Shown: positions 1-8,100 of the stretch, in pieces
How the letters are laid out: every line of letters begins with the position of its first letter
How positions within the stretch are numbered: position 1 is the first letter of the stretch
Source of the DNA: Flavobacteriaceae bacterium
GTDB taxonomy: Bacteria > Bacteroidota > Bacteroidia > Flavobacteriales > Weeksellaceae
Assembly (NCBI GenBank): GCA_031289875.1
Contig: JAITOO010000059.1
Span: 1 to 10,546 of the forward strand
Reading direction: 5' to 3'
Length of the DNA: 10,546 nt
The notes under the pieces: generated by a model
Told to the model about the DNA's origin: nothing
What the model saw: only the letters and a program-made list of their open reading frames with translations
Database searches by the model: none
Program-made: the position numbers and the translations under genes

Positions 1-453
1 CGCCTTCACGAGAAAATCACCCAGATAGTCATTCCCGAATGGGAGGCGGCATTTAAGCAACTTACTTTGCAGGATTGCATTGATTACATTTTCAACCTGA
101 CAATCAATCGAACTTTTGACGGTTTTATTCGCGAAAAATCGGTGGTGAATGACGGCTTGGCAAAAATTTTCCCCGATATAATCTTTGAAGAGAGCGACCC
201 TGAACTCGACCATGCAGGCGATATTGATTACGTTGCTAAAGTGGGCGATAAAGCATTCGGCATTCAGATAAAACCCGTTACTGCAAAATCCAATTTCGGC
301 AACTATTCGGCAACTGAACGAATGAAAGCAAGTTTTGCAAATTTCACAGCCGATTTTGGAGGCAAAGTGTTTGTGGTTTTTAGTTTAAAAGGAGAGATTG
401 CAAATAATGAAGTGATAGAGGAGATTAGGAATGAAATTTCACGCTTGGGGTAG
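1..453 (+). CDS. MjaI-family type II restriction endonuclease, C-terminal part (5' end outside window)
   Basis: The frame is open from the first base, so only the last 150 residues are present and the start lies upstream; the internal TTG at 67 is not a convincing start. The segment CIDYIFNLTINRTFDGF (residues 26-42 of the visible part), a GDIDY motif (73-77) and GIQIKP (87-92) match my recollection of the MjaI endonuclease family, whose founding member cuts CTAG. D74 or D76 together with Q89-x-K91 would form a PD-(D/E)xK-like catalytic site in which Q replaces the usual acidic residue. The C-terminal strand GGKVFVVFSLK (120-130) is also family-like. Such enzymes normally sit beside a cognate DNA methyltransferase. 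None lies downstream here, so a partner would have to be upstream, outside the window. The family call rests on motif recall, not on a search. Confidence 0.78.
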   Translation, partial: RLHEKITQIVIPEWEAAFKQLTLQDCIDYIFNLTINRTFDGFIREKSVVNDGLAKIFPDIIFEESDPELDHAGDIDYVAKVGDKAFGIQIKPVTAKSNFGNYSATERMKASFANFTADFGGKVFVVFSLKGEIANNEVIEEIRNEISRLG

Positions 454-518
454 CCGTATTGAATATGAGCCAAAAACCTGCAGGAGTGTATTATTTAAAA
501 ATTCACAAAATAAAAAAA

Positions 519-1790
519 ATGAAAAATAAATTTTTCCCATACATTTTGATTAGCCTCGCTTTCTTTATATTGTATCAATGGGGGAGTTTCCAAAAGATCC
601 CTTTTGGAGATTGTGTAGGACAAGTGGCAGACACAGAAAAGGGCATTTTTGTCCTGAAAAGTTATTCCAATACGCACTTTTTATATATCAACTCATTAAT
701 TCTGCTTAGAAAAATATTTCCTTTTTTTGACAGTATTACACTTTGCCGATATTTTGTTATAGGTTCTGCCATTGTAGCGCTTAATATATTGTATTACACT
801 ATTCTACTATTGATTAAACAAAGATTTTCCGCTTTGGCAGGAACATTTTGTATGGGGTTAGGTTTTTCTTTCTGGCGAAATACAGAAATAGTAGAAGTAT
901 ATACTTTTAATCTGATTTTCATAGCATTGTATGTTTTGTTCGTAGTAAAAGCATTTATTATCCACTCAAAATATGCGGCATATGCAGGCTTTGTTTTAGG
1001 AATCAGTTTATGGAGCCACATTCAAAATATTTTGCTTATTCCTTCCTATGGTTTTTTGCTATGGATTTTATATCCAAAAAATTACCGGAAAATACTCACT
1101 CTCACGGGTATCGTGGCTATTTTTTTTCTAAGCCTTTATATTCAGCCGCTTATCAGCAACACGCCAATAATAAAAGTGCTGTCCTCAGACCAGTCCCCTT
1201 GGGTTGAAGATACTTTCAAAAAGACCCTGATGGATTATTTGAAAGATTTTTTTAAATCCATAGCCTATTTAATTTACAATTTTTGGTATTTTATTTTCCC
1301 TGCAATCTTGGGAATAAAATATCTTTACAGCAAAAATCCGGATCTTTTTTGGTTTTTGCTCGTGTTTTCCGCACCTGTGTACGGATTTGCAACGGTTTAC
1401 GCTGTGTCGGACAATTATGTTTTTTTTCTGGGTTTTTATGTAGTATTTGCCATACTCATCGGAACAGGCGTATTTTACTTGTCAAATTATCGCAAATTAA
1501 ATAAATTTTGGGTGATTTTTGGCATTGCATTAATTCCTTTTCTATATTCTGCAAGCAAATACGCCGTTTCCTGCACCCAAAAAGGACAGACATTTGCCGA
1601 GAAAAAAGCCTACAAAGGAGGATTGAACTATTATTTCATTCCATGGATGAACCAAAACGTTGGAATTATAGAATTTACAATGGAGGGAAGAAAAAGTTCC
1701 GACCTCGTATATTGGATGACAGAGTCTGCCGAAGAATTTGTCGAACTTCGGAAAAAGAAAAACCCTAATGAAAACGTCAATGAATTATAA
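519..1790 (+). CDS. polytopic membrane protein, DUF2723 / GT-C glycosyltransferase-like
   Basis: A 423-residue, very hydrophobic protein with about nine to eleven predicted membrane helices (roughly 6-20, 78-99, 104-118, 129-148, 153-165, 168-185, 191-208, 248-269, 276-294, 300-320, 328-345). An acidic residue in the first outer loop (D31 in FGDC), the motif FWRNTEIVEVYTFN (118-131), and SDNYVFFLGFY (297-307) match the conserved pattern of DUF2723 proteins. These are thought to be GT-C-fold, lipid-sugar-dependent transferases related to O-mannosyltransferases, so a role in cell-surface glycosylation is likely, but the substrate cannot be read. It is short for the family in Bacteroidota, where many members are much longer and have a soluble C-terminal domain; here only about 75 soluble residues follow the last helix. 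I chose ATG 519 because it directly precedes the first helix and follows an A-rich tract. ATG 465 and TTG 459 in the same frame would add a basic N-terminal extension. It begins 65 bases after the endonuclease stop and may be co-transcribed with it. Confidence 0.72.
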   Translation: MKNKFFPYILISLAFFILYQWGSFQKIPFGDCVGQVADTEKGIFVLKSYSNTHFLYINSLILLRKIFPFFDSITLCRYFVIGSAIVALNILYYTILLLIKQRFSALAGTFCMGLGFSFWRNTEIVEVYTFNLIFIALYVLFVVKAFIIHSKYAAYAGFVLGISLWSHIQNILLIPSYGFLLWILYPKNYRKILTLTGIVAIFFLSLYIQPLISNTPIIKVLSSDQSPWVEDTFKKTLMDYLKDFFKSIAYLIYNFWYFIFPAILGIKYLYSKNPDLFWFLLVFSAPVYGFATVYAVSDNYVFFLGFYVVFAILIGTGVFYLSNYRKLNKFWVIFGIALIPFLYSASKYAVSCTQKGQTFAEKKAYKGGLNYYFIPWMNQNVGIIEFTMEGRKSSDLVYWMTESAEEFVELRKKKNPNENVNEL

Positions 1791-1843
1791 AATATCAGGA
1801 ACTGGTAAATTTACAGAGAAGCATAGATATTAACTTACAGATA

Positions 1844-1865
1844 ATCAAATCTAAAAGACTTTGAT
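1844..1865 (+). repeat. small hairpin downstream of the DUF2723 gene
   Basis: ATCAAATCT (1844-1852) can pair with AGA-c-TTTGAT (1856-1865), giving nine base pairs with one bulged C and a three-base AAA loop. It lies 53 bases after the DUF2723 stop and just before a second, larger fold ending in a T-tract. It may be a 3' mRNA end structure. The function is not known, and with so many A and T bases chance is a real alternative. Confidence 0.35.
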
Positions 1866-1871
1866 GTCTAT

Positions 1872-1940
1872 GGATAATTACCAATCCCGAATAACTATTT
1901 GGGTAGCAAGGTACACGCTTACCGACTATCCTATTTTTTT
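1872..1940 (+). terminator. possible structured terminator after the DUF2723 gene
   Basis: An outer stem GGATA (1872-1876) / TATCC (1927-1931) encloses an inner stem CCCGAAT (1886-1892) / ATTTGGG (1897-1903), which has one G-U pair and a four-base loop. A weaker arm, TAGC (1904-1907) / GCTTA (1917-1921), has one bulged base. The fold is followed at once by TATTTTTTT (1932-1940). A stem followed by a T-run suggests intrinsic termination of the upstream gene, ahead of the aminotransferase promoter. The branched shape is unusual for a plain terminator, so a small RNA or leader element is an alternative. Confidence 0.4.
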
Positions 1941-1975
1941 GCCGGACAGTAGTGGAAAATTAAAGAAAAATACCT

Positions 1976-1983
1976 TACATTTG
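1976..1983 (+). promoter_or_regulatory. Bacteroidota-type -7 box of the aminotransferase gene
   Basis: TACATTTG fits the TAnnTTTG -7 consensus of Bacteroidota sigma factors exactly and ends 25 bases before the ATG at 2009. No good TTTG -33 box lies at the expected 19-21 base spacing; the TTTG at 1938-1941 is 34 bases away. Confidence 0.5.
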
Positions 1984-2008
1984 TCTTCGTAAAAAGCAAC
2001 CAAAAAAT

Positions 2009-3193
2009 ATGGACTTAACATCAAACAGAATCAAACAACTCAGCTATTCTCAAACTTTTGTTATGTCAAACAAAGCGAGGGAATTGAAAGCTCAAGGCAT
2101 CAACGTTGTGAGCCTCACTTTGGGCGAACCCGATTTTAACATTCCCGAATTTGTCAGAGAATCTGCCGTCAAAGCCATCAACGACGGCGTAAAATCCTAC
2201 ACGCCCGTACCGGGATACATAGAATTAAGACAATCCATTTCAAAAAAATTCAAGAGAGACAATAACTTAGACTACAAACCCGAACAAATCATCATTTCCA
2301 ACGGAGGCAAACAGTCAATTATCAACGTGCTGCTTTCCATTGTGAACGATGGCGACGAGGTCATCGTGCCTGCGCCTTATTGGGTCAGCTATTACGAAAT
2401 GGTAAAACTCGCAGGCGGAACAAACATTGTGGTAGAGACCTCCATTGATACCGATTTCAAAATCACGCCCGAACAATTGGAAAAAGCCATCACGCCAAAG
2501 ACCAAAGCCCTCCTGTTCAGTTCTCCGTGCAACCCTTCGGGAAGCGTTTACAGCAAGGACGAACTTCACGCTCTGGCAAGAATCTTAGCCAAACACCCTA
2601 ACATCATCATCATTTCCGATGAGATTTACGAATATATTAACTATGTCGGAAAACACGAAAGCATCGCCCAATTCCCCGAAGTTTTTGAACAGACCGCTAC
2701 AATCAACGGGGTATCAAAATCTTACGCCATGACGGGCTGGCGAATTGGCTATATGGGTGCGCCGCTGTGGCTGACCAAAGCCTGCGACAAAATTCAGGGA
2801 CAGATGACTTCGGGAGCAAACTGTATCGCCCAAATGGCAGCCATCACCGCCGTAGATGCCGACCCGAAAGTCATCAATTACATGATTGAAGCATTCCAAA
2901 GTCGCCGCGATTTGATGTTCGGATTACTGTCTGAAATTGAAGGAATTAAAATCAACAAACCTGCCGGAGCGTTTTATTTCTTCCCTGATATTTCCGCTTT
3001 TTTCGGCAAGACCATACAAGGATACAAAATCAAAAATTCCGACGATTTTGCCATGATGCTTTTAGAAAAAGCTCACGTAGCCACCGTTGGAGGCGTTTCT
3101 TTCGGCGACCCGAACTGCATACGCCTGTCCTACGCTGCCTCCGAAGAAGATTTGCGCGAAGCCGTAAAAAGAATTAAAAAAGCATTGGAATAG
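2009..3193 (+). CDS. aspC: PLP-dependent aspartate aminotransferase (class I, AspC-like)
   Basis: A 394-residue fold-type I aminotransferase, full length for subgroup Ib aspartate aminotransferases. Visible motifs are TLGEPDF (37-43) near the substrate site, YTPVPG (64-69), SNGGKQ (97-102) for the cofactor phosphate, APYW (122-125), the CNPSG segment with N175, SDEIY (203-207) with D204 for the pyridine nitrogen and Y207, SKSYAMTGWRIGY (236-248) with the Schiff-base lysine K237, and R372 in IRLSYA for the substrate alpha-carboxylate. All expected catalytic residues are intact. The likely reaction is aspartate + 2-oxoglutarate to oxaloacetate + glutamate in the cytoplasm. Some members of this subgroup also, or mainly, transaminate prephenate (to arogenate) or aromatic and neutral amino acids, and this cannot be settled by reading. 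The ATG at 2009 is preceded by an A-rich tract and a -7 box. The next gene, fabG, is 108 bases downstream with its own promoter box, so the gene is probably monocistronic. Confidence 0.9.
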   Translation: MDLTSNRIKQLSYSQTFVMSNKARELKAQGINVVSLTLGEPDFNIPEFVRESAVKAINDGVKSYTPVPGYIELRQSISKKFKRDNNLDYKPEQIIISNGGKQSIINVLLSIVNDGDEVIVPAPYWVSYYEMVKLAGGTNIVVETSIDTDFKITPEQLEKAITPKTKALLFSSPCNPSGSVYSKDELHALARILAKHPNIIIISDEIYEYINYVGKHESIAQFPEVFEQTATINGVSKSYAMTGWRIGYMGAPLWLTKACDKIQGQMTSGANCIAQMAAITAVDADPKVINYMIEAFQSRRDLMFGLLSEIEGIKINKPAGAFYFFPDISAFFGKTIQGYKIKNSDDFAMMLLEKAHVATVGGVSFGDPNCIRLSYAASEEDLREAVKRIKKALE

Positions 3194-3264
3194 AAAAGCG
3201 TTGGAATTACAAAAATATTCAAGAGTTTTTAATGCGCAAAAACAGCATTTTCTCTCAACTTTTG

Positions 3265-3272
3265 TATCTTTG
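3265..3272 (+). promoter_or_regulatory. Bacteroidota-type -7 box of fabG
   Basis: TATCTTTG is an exact TAnnTTTG match, 29 bases before the fabG ATG. No -33 TTTG lies at standard spacing. Its distance from the start codon equals that of the ileS box, which supports a real promoter. Confidence 0.55.
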
Positions 3273-3301
3273 GCGAATAAAAAATAACGAAAAAATAACG
3301 T

Positions 3302-4048
3302 ATGAAATTGCTTGAAGGAAAAACTGCCATCATCACAGGCGCTACCCGAGGAATCGGCAAAGGCATTGCGCAGATTTTTGCACAGCACGGCGCAAATATT
3401 GCTTTCACTTATGCTTCTTCCGCCGTCAAAGCCGAAGAACTGGAAAAAGAACTTTCTCCGCTGGTTAAAATCAAAGGCTATCTGTCTGATGCTTCGGATT
3501 ATGATGCGGCGCAGAAATTGGCAGACGATATTCTGAAAGAATTTGGAACAATTGACATTCTGATAAATAACGCAGGAATCACCCGCGACAACCTGATGCT
3601 CCGCATGAGCAAAGAAGAGTGGGACGAAGTGCTGAAAGTCAATCTCAATTCGGTCTTCAACCTGACGAAAGCCGTCATCAAACCGATGTTGAAACAGCGC
3701 AAAGGTTCAATCATCAACATGAGTTCGGTGGTTGGCGTAAAAGGCAATGCCGGACAAGCAAATTATGCGGCTTCCAAAGCGGGAATTATTGGCTTTTCCA
3801 AGTCTGTTGCGCTGGAACTCGGCTCTCGAAATATCCGCTGCAATGCGGTAGCGCCCGGCTTCATCGAAACGGAAATGACAGAGGCTCTGGACGAAAAAAC
3901 TATTCAGGAATGGCGGGAACATATTCCTCTGAAACGAGGCGGAACGCCGGAAGACATCGCCAATGCGTGCCTCTATTTGGCAAGCGATTTGTCCGGCTAC
4001 GTAACGGGGCAAGTGCTGAACGTGAACGGCGGTATGCTGACCTATTGA
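3302..4048 (+). CDS. fabG: 3-oxoacyl-[acyl-carrier-protein] reductase FabG
   Basis: A 248-residue classical short-chain dehydrogenase/reductase of exactly the usual FabG length. The cofactor-binding TGATRGIG (12-19) carries the R16 that favours NADPH. NNAG (89-92), N114, S142, Y155 and K159 (in YAASK) form the full catalytic tetrad, and PG (185-186) and GYVTGQVLNVNGGM (232-245) are typical of FabG rather than of other SDR enzymes. It reduces 3-oxoacyl-ACP to (R)-3-hydroxyacyl-ACP with NADPH in each elongation cycle of type II fatty acid synthesis in the cytoplasm. The gene stands apart from other fab genes, which is common in Bacteroidota. Its 3' end faces the lspA 3' end, with 128 bases between the two genes. 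SDR proteins are easily mislabelled, but the length, C-terminus and RxGxG pattern all favour FabG. Confidence 0.9.
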   Translation: MKLLEGKTAIITGATRGIGKGIAQIFAQHGANIAFTYASSAVKAEELEKELSPLVKIKGYLSDASDYDAAQKLADDILKEFGTIDILINNAGITRDNLMLRMSKEEWDEVLKVNLNSVFNLTKAVIKPMLKQRKGSIINMSSVVGVKGNAGQANYAASKAGIIGFSKSVALELGSRNIRCNAVAPGFIETEMTEALDEKTIQEWREHIPLKRGGTPEDIANACLYLASDLSGYVTGQVLNVNGGMLTY

Positions 4049-4129
4049 TACGTTTTTGAGGTAATTAGAATTATTTTTCAAAACATGAAAAACAGTGATA
4101 GGAATTTTTTCCGACCACTCATGATTTTT

Positions 4130-4177
4130 ATGCCGCTTTTTTATACTCTATACATTGATAGTCAGATTATACGGCAT
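4130..4177 (-). repeat. inverted repeat spanning the lspA stop, convergent fabG/lspA gap
   Basis: ATGCCG (4130-4135) and CGGCAT (4172-4177) are perfect inverted copies, and TATA can pair inside them on both flanks. The right arm touches the TGA stop of lspA. The loop is long (36 bases) and no T-tract follows on either strand, so it is not a classical intrinsic terminator. It may be a 3'-end structure of the ileS-lspA transcript, or chance. Confidence 0.3.
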
Positions 4178-4773
4178 CAGTCATTCGAATCATTCAAACC
4201 TATTTCTTTGAAAATCTCCGGTTTGAAAATGTAAACTCCGAAAAGGAAAGCCGCTCCGACGGTAATGGCGGAATCGGCAATGTTGAAAATGTAGTTGAAG
4301 AAAGTGAATCGAAACATATCGACTACGCAGCCGCCAAAAAGTGGAGCATAACCGCTGAAATCCAGTCTGGAAACGCCGAAATAGGGAAACCATTCGCTCA
4401 AAGCGGCATTGTACGTTGTGCCGGCGTCAAACATCACTCCATAGAAAATACTGTCAATCAGATTGCCGATTGCGCCCGCAAAAATGAATCCCGCAGGAAA
4501 GACAAACAGCCATGACTTGGTTTTTTTCGACCATTTGTTGATGTAGTACGCCATGAAAGCAATTAGAACAAGCCTCAGCAGGCTCAGCCCGATTTTTCCG
4601 AAAAATCCGCCCCATTGGAAGCCGTACGCCATACCGGGATTTTCAACGTAAGTGATGTAAAACCAACTAAAAACCCTGACTTCTCCATGCAGCAGAAAAT
4701 GGGTTTTGACATAAATTTTCGATGCCTGATCTATCAATAAAATCAGGCAGGCTAAGCCCAAGATTTTTTTCAT
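4177..4773 (-). CDS. lspA: lipoprotein signal peptidase (signal peptidase II)
   Basis: A 198-residue inner-membrane aspartyl protease that removes the signal peptide from diacylglyceryl-modified prolipoproteins; globomycin is the known inhibitor of the family. There are four membrane helices (about 4-20, 62-78, 88-107, 158-183). Conserved blocks are IDQASK (14-19), VENPGMAYG (43-51), GNLID (103-107), VVDMF (150-154) and FNIADSAI (163-170). The catalytic aspartates are D152 and D167, with N45, N104, D107 and N164 as supporting residues, all present. Between D107 and D152 there are 45 residues where many bacterial LspA have about nine, so an extra periplasmic loop of roughly 36 residues, aromatic-rich, is inserted; I recall a similar loop in other Bacteroidota LspA. 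It is the last gene of the ileS-dksA-lspA operon. Only six bases separate it from the preceding stop, so co-transcription and perhaps translational coupling are likely. Confidence 0.93.
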   Translation of the reverse strand: MKKILGLACLILLIDQASKIYVKTHFLLHGEVRVFSWFYITYVENPGMAYGFQWGGFFGKIGLSLLRLVLIAFMAYYINKWSKKTKSWLFVFPAGFIFAGAIGNLIDSIFYGVMFDAGTTYNAALSEWFPYFGVSRLDFSGYAPLFGGCVVDMFRFTFFNYIFNIADSAITVGAAFLFGVYIFKPEIFKEIGLNDSND

Positions 4774-4779
4774 TGTCTC

Positions 4780-5160
4780 TTACCTTTGCATATTTTTGGC
4801 TTCAATACTCAGAGTGGCGTGTGGAACAGCTTTCAGCCTTTCTTTGTCAATAAGTTTTCCTGTAACTCTGCAAATGCCGTAGGTTTTGTTTTCAATTCGA
4901 ACCAAGGCATTTTTCAAGTCGCGGATAAATTTTTCCTGCCGCCCTGCCAACTGGGCGTTTCGTTCTTTGCTCATGGTTTCCGAACCTTCTTCAAAGGCTT
5001 TGAAAGTAGGAGAAGTGTCGTCCGTACCATTATTTAAATCGTTTACAAAAGATTCTTTCAGCATGGTCAAGTCATTTTCCGCCTTTCCTATTTTGCTTAA
5101 AATCAAGTTTTTAAATTCTTCCAATTCTACGTCTGAATATCGTAATTTTTCTTCTGCCAT
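4780..5160 (-). CDS. DksA/TraR-family transcription regulator, zinc-ligand-poor variant
   Basis: A 126-residue homologue of DksA/TraR, proteins that enter the RNA polymerase secondary channel and tune initiation, often with ppGpp. Residues about 8-92 form the expected long antiparallel coiled coil, turning around an acid-rich stretch (AFEEGSE, 55-61) at the tip. The C-terminal globular part starts at YGICRVTGKL (94-103). It aligns without gaps to the zinc finger of classical DksA, but the four zinc cysteines are C97, T100, S118 and A121, so three of four ligands are gone and zinc is very unlikely to bind. The end SIEAKNMQR is, as I recall it, typical of Bacteroidota members, so this is a lineage variant and not decay. 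The ATG is two bases after the ileS stop and the stop is six bases before lspA, so all three genes share a transcript. Whether it acts as a true DksA cannot be told from sequence. Confidence 0.85.
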   Translation of the reverse strand: MAEEKLRYSDVELEEFKNLILSKIGKAENDLTMLKESFVNDLNNGTDDTSPTFKAFEEGSETMSKERNAQLAGRQEKFIRDLKNALVRIENKTYGICRVTGKLIDKERLKAVPHATLSIEAKNMQR

Positions 5161-5162
5161 AG

Positions 5163-8100
5163 CTATATTTTTTTTAATGAAATTTTAATTTTAATGTTAT
5201 CTATATCAAACTCTGTTCCTTTCTGGATGTCGTCTGCAAAAGTCAATTTTTGCGTCAAGGTTTCGGAACAGATGTATTCCTTGTTGTTTTTGACAGCCTT
5301 TTCTATAATTTCGTTTAATTGTATAATGAGCGAGATGCGGTCGGTAACGTCCAATCCACTGTCTTTCCGCAGGTTCTGAATGCGGTTTACCAATTCCCGC
5401 GCAGTTCCTTCGGATTTCAACTCGGGCGTGAGGGTAATATCCAGAGCGACCGTTAGTTTCCCTTCGGAAGCGACCAACCAGCCCGCAATGTCCTGCGTAC
5501 GGATTTCTACCTCGTCCAAAGTCAATTCATAGCCTGAAACTGTAGCTTTTCCGTTCTTTTCAAATTCCTGAATTTGCTCGTGCGTGAAATTTTGCAACGC
5601 CTGAGAAACGGCTTTCAAATCCTTGCCCAGCTTAGGTCCCAAAGTTTTGAAATTCGGTTTTATTTCTCTGACAATCAAATCAGAAGCCTCCTGAGCATTC
5701 AGCAACTGCACCTCTTTCACATTGACTTCCTGCTTGATAATCGGAATGACTGCCTCCAAATCGGAACGGTTTTCCTCCCCTGCGGGAATCATGATTTTTT
5801 GCAACGGCTGGCGCACTTTGATATTTTCTTTCTTTCGGAGAGAAAATACCATGCTCGTAATCTGTTGAGCCAGATGCGTTCTATTCAGCAAAGTTTGGTC
5901 AATGTTTCCGTCGCCGACAGGAAAGTCCGTCAAATGCACCGATTCGCACGGCTCTTTTTTCGTAACCGCATTCAAATCTTGATAGAGCCTGTCGGCGTAG
6001 AACGGTGCGGCGGGAGACATCAGTTTGGCGACTGCAATCAGGCATTTGTACAGCGTTTGATATGCGGAAATTTTGTCTTTGGAATAATCACCCTTCCAGA
6101 AACGTCTGCGGGAAAGGCGCACATACCAATTGCTCAAATTGTCAATCACAAAAGTATTGATGAGGCGCAGCGCTCGGGTAGGTTCGTAGTCTGCAAGGAA
6201 ATTATCTACTTCCTGAATAAGAATATTCAATTCTGACAAAATCCATTGGTCGAGTTCATTCCGTTCTTTGAAAGGAATATCTTCTTCTTGATAAGTAAAT
6301 CCATCCACATTGGCGTATAACGCAAAAAAAGAATAGGTATTATAAAGTGTTCCGAAAATTTTTCGGCGCACTTCGTCGATGCCCTCCAAATCGAATTTGA
6401 GGTTGTCCCAAGGCTGGGCATTGGAAATCATGTACCAACGGATTGCGTCGGGACCGTAGATTGCCAGTGTTTCAAACGGCTCAACGGCATTTCCCTTGCT
6501 TTTTGACATTTTATTTCCGTTTTTATCGAGCACCAAGCCGCTGGAAACCACGCTTTTAAAAGCAATGCTGTCAAAAACCATAGTGGCAATGGCGTGCAGC
6601 GTGTAGAACCAGCCGCGCGTTTGGTCAACGCCTTCGCAGATGAAATCGGCAGGGAAAAAATTTTCCAAATCTTCTATGGAAGTATCTTTTTCCGACGGGT
6701 TTTTCGGGGAGGCGGCTATTTTCTCTTCAGTAGAAATTGAGGGCTTCTCAAACGGATAGTGCCACTGCGCATAGGGCATAGATCCTGAATCAAACCAAAC
6801 GTCTATCAAATCGCTTTCGCGTTTCATCGGTCTTCCGCTTGGGGACATCAAAACAATCCTGTCCACGAAATTTTTGTGCAAATCAATTTTGCTGTAATTT
6901 TCTTCGGAATAATCGCCGACTGTGAAATCGTCATAAATATTTTTGTTCATGAACCCCGCCTGCACGGCTTTGTCCATTTCGGTCATCAGTTCTTCCATAG
7001 ACCCGATGATGATTTCTTCTTTGGCATCGTCTGTACGCCAAATCGGAAGCGGGATCCCCCAATATCGGGAGCGGGAGAGATTCCAGTCGTTAGCATTTTC
7101 AAGCCAGTTGCCAAAACGTCCTTCACCGGTGGCTTTCGGTTTCCAGTTAATGGTTTTGTTCAGTTCTGCCATGCGCCCGCGCACTTGCGGAATTTTGATG
7201 AACCAAGAATCCAGCGGATAGTACAAAATCGGTTTGTCCGTGCGCCAGCAGTGGGGGTAATTGTGCGTATATTTTTCAACTTTGAAAGCCTTGTTTTCGG
7301 TTTTCAGCAAGATGGCAAGTTCTACGTCCGTGGAGCGTTCGGGGATTTCGTCGTCTTTGTAATACTCTACCCTAACGTATTTCCCTCTGAATTGTTCGGG
7401 AAGAAGGTCAATAAATTTTCCCTGTAAACTGACGAGCGGAACAGGATTGCCATTTTCGTCGAGGACGAGCATGGCAGGAACGCCGTGTTTTTTTGCAACT
7501 TTGGCATCGTCTGCGCCGAAAGTCGGAGCAGTATGCACGATTCCTGTACCGTCTTCGGTGGTAACAAAATCGCCGTCGATGACGACAAAGGCTTTTTCGG
7601 GATTTTCGAAAGGCAACGCCCAAGTCAATAATTGTTCATATTTGATTCCGACCAAATCTTTTCCTTTAAATTCTTTCAAAATTTGATACGGAATTTTCTT
7701 GTTTTCAGGTTTGTAATTTTGAAAATCTGCTTCTGATTGGGCTTGAACAAATTTTCCTCCGAACTGATAATTGACCAAATCTTTGGCGAGAATAACATTT
7801 ATCGGCTCAAAGGTGTATTGATTAAGGGTTTCAACCAACACGTAAACAATGTCTGTCCCGACGGTCAGCGCGGTATTGGAGGGCAAAGTCCAAGGGGTGG
7901 TCGTCCATGCAAGGAAATATACATCTCCTTGAATATCATCAAATAAGTTTGTGCTTTTTTTGATTGCTTTGAATTGTGCGACAATCGTCGTATCGGTGAT
8001 GTCTCGGTAAGCTCCGGGCAGGCTCAGTTCGTGTGAAGACAGTCCTGTTCCTGCTTTGGGCGAATAGGGCTGAACGGTGTAGCCTTTGTATATCAACCCT

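Noticed and set aside
459..518. Longer DUF2723-type protein starting at TTG 459 or ATG 465.
   Set aside because: The extra basic residues precede an otherwise standard first membrane helix; ATG 519 follows an A-rich tract. ATG 465 is not fully excluded.
1871..1932. tRNA-like outline in the gap before the aminotransferase gene (closing stem with inner arms).
   Set aside because: No GTTC-type T-loop, no D-loop GG, a five-pair closing stem only, and a T-tract directly after; better read as a terminator-like fold.
3231..3253. Hairpin AATGC/GCATT followed by TT-rich sequence as terminator of the aminotransferase gene.
   Set aside because: Only five weak pairs, a broken T-run, and just before the fabG -7 box; too weak to annotate.
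3619..4081. Long frames overlapping fabG on both strands (3619-4059 plus, 3707-4081 minus).
   Set aside because: FabG fills the same DNA with all motifs intact; the overlapping frames show no protein-like pattern.
6876..7427. A 183-codon plus-strand frame inside ileS, and another at 5574-6236.
   Set aside because: Both are antisense shadows of the well-supported ileS coding sequence.
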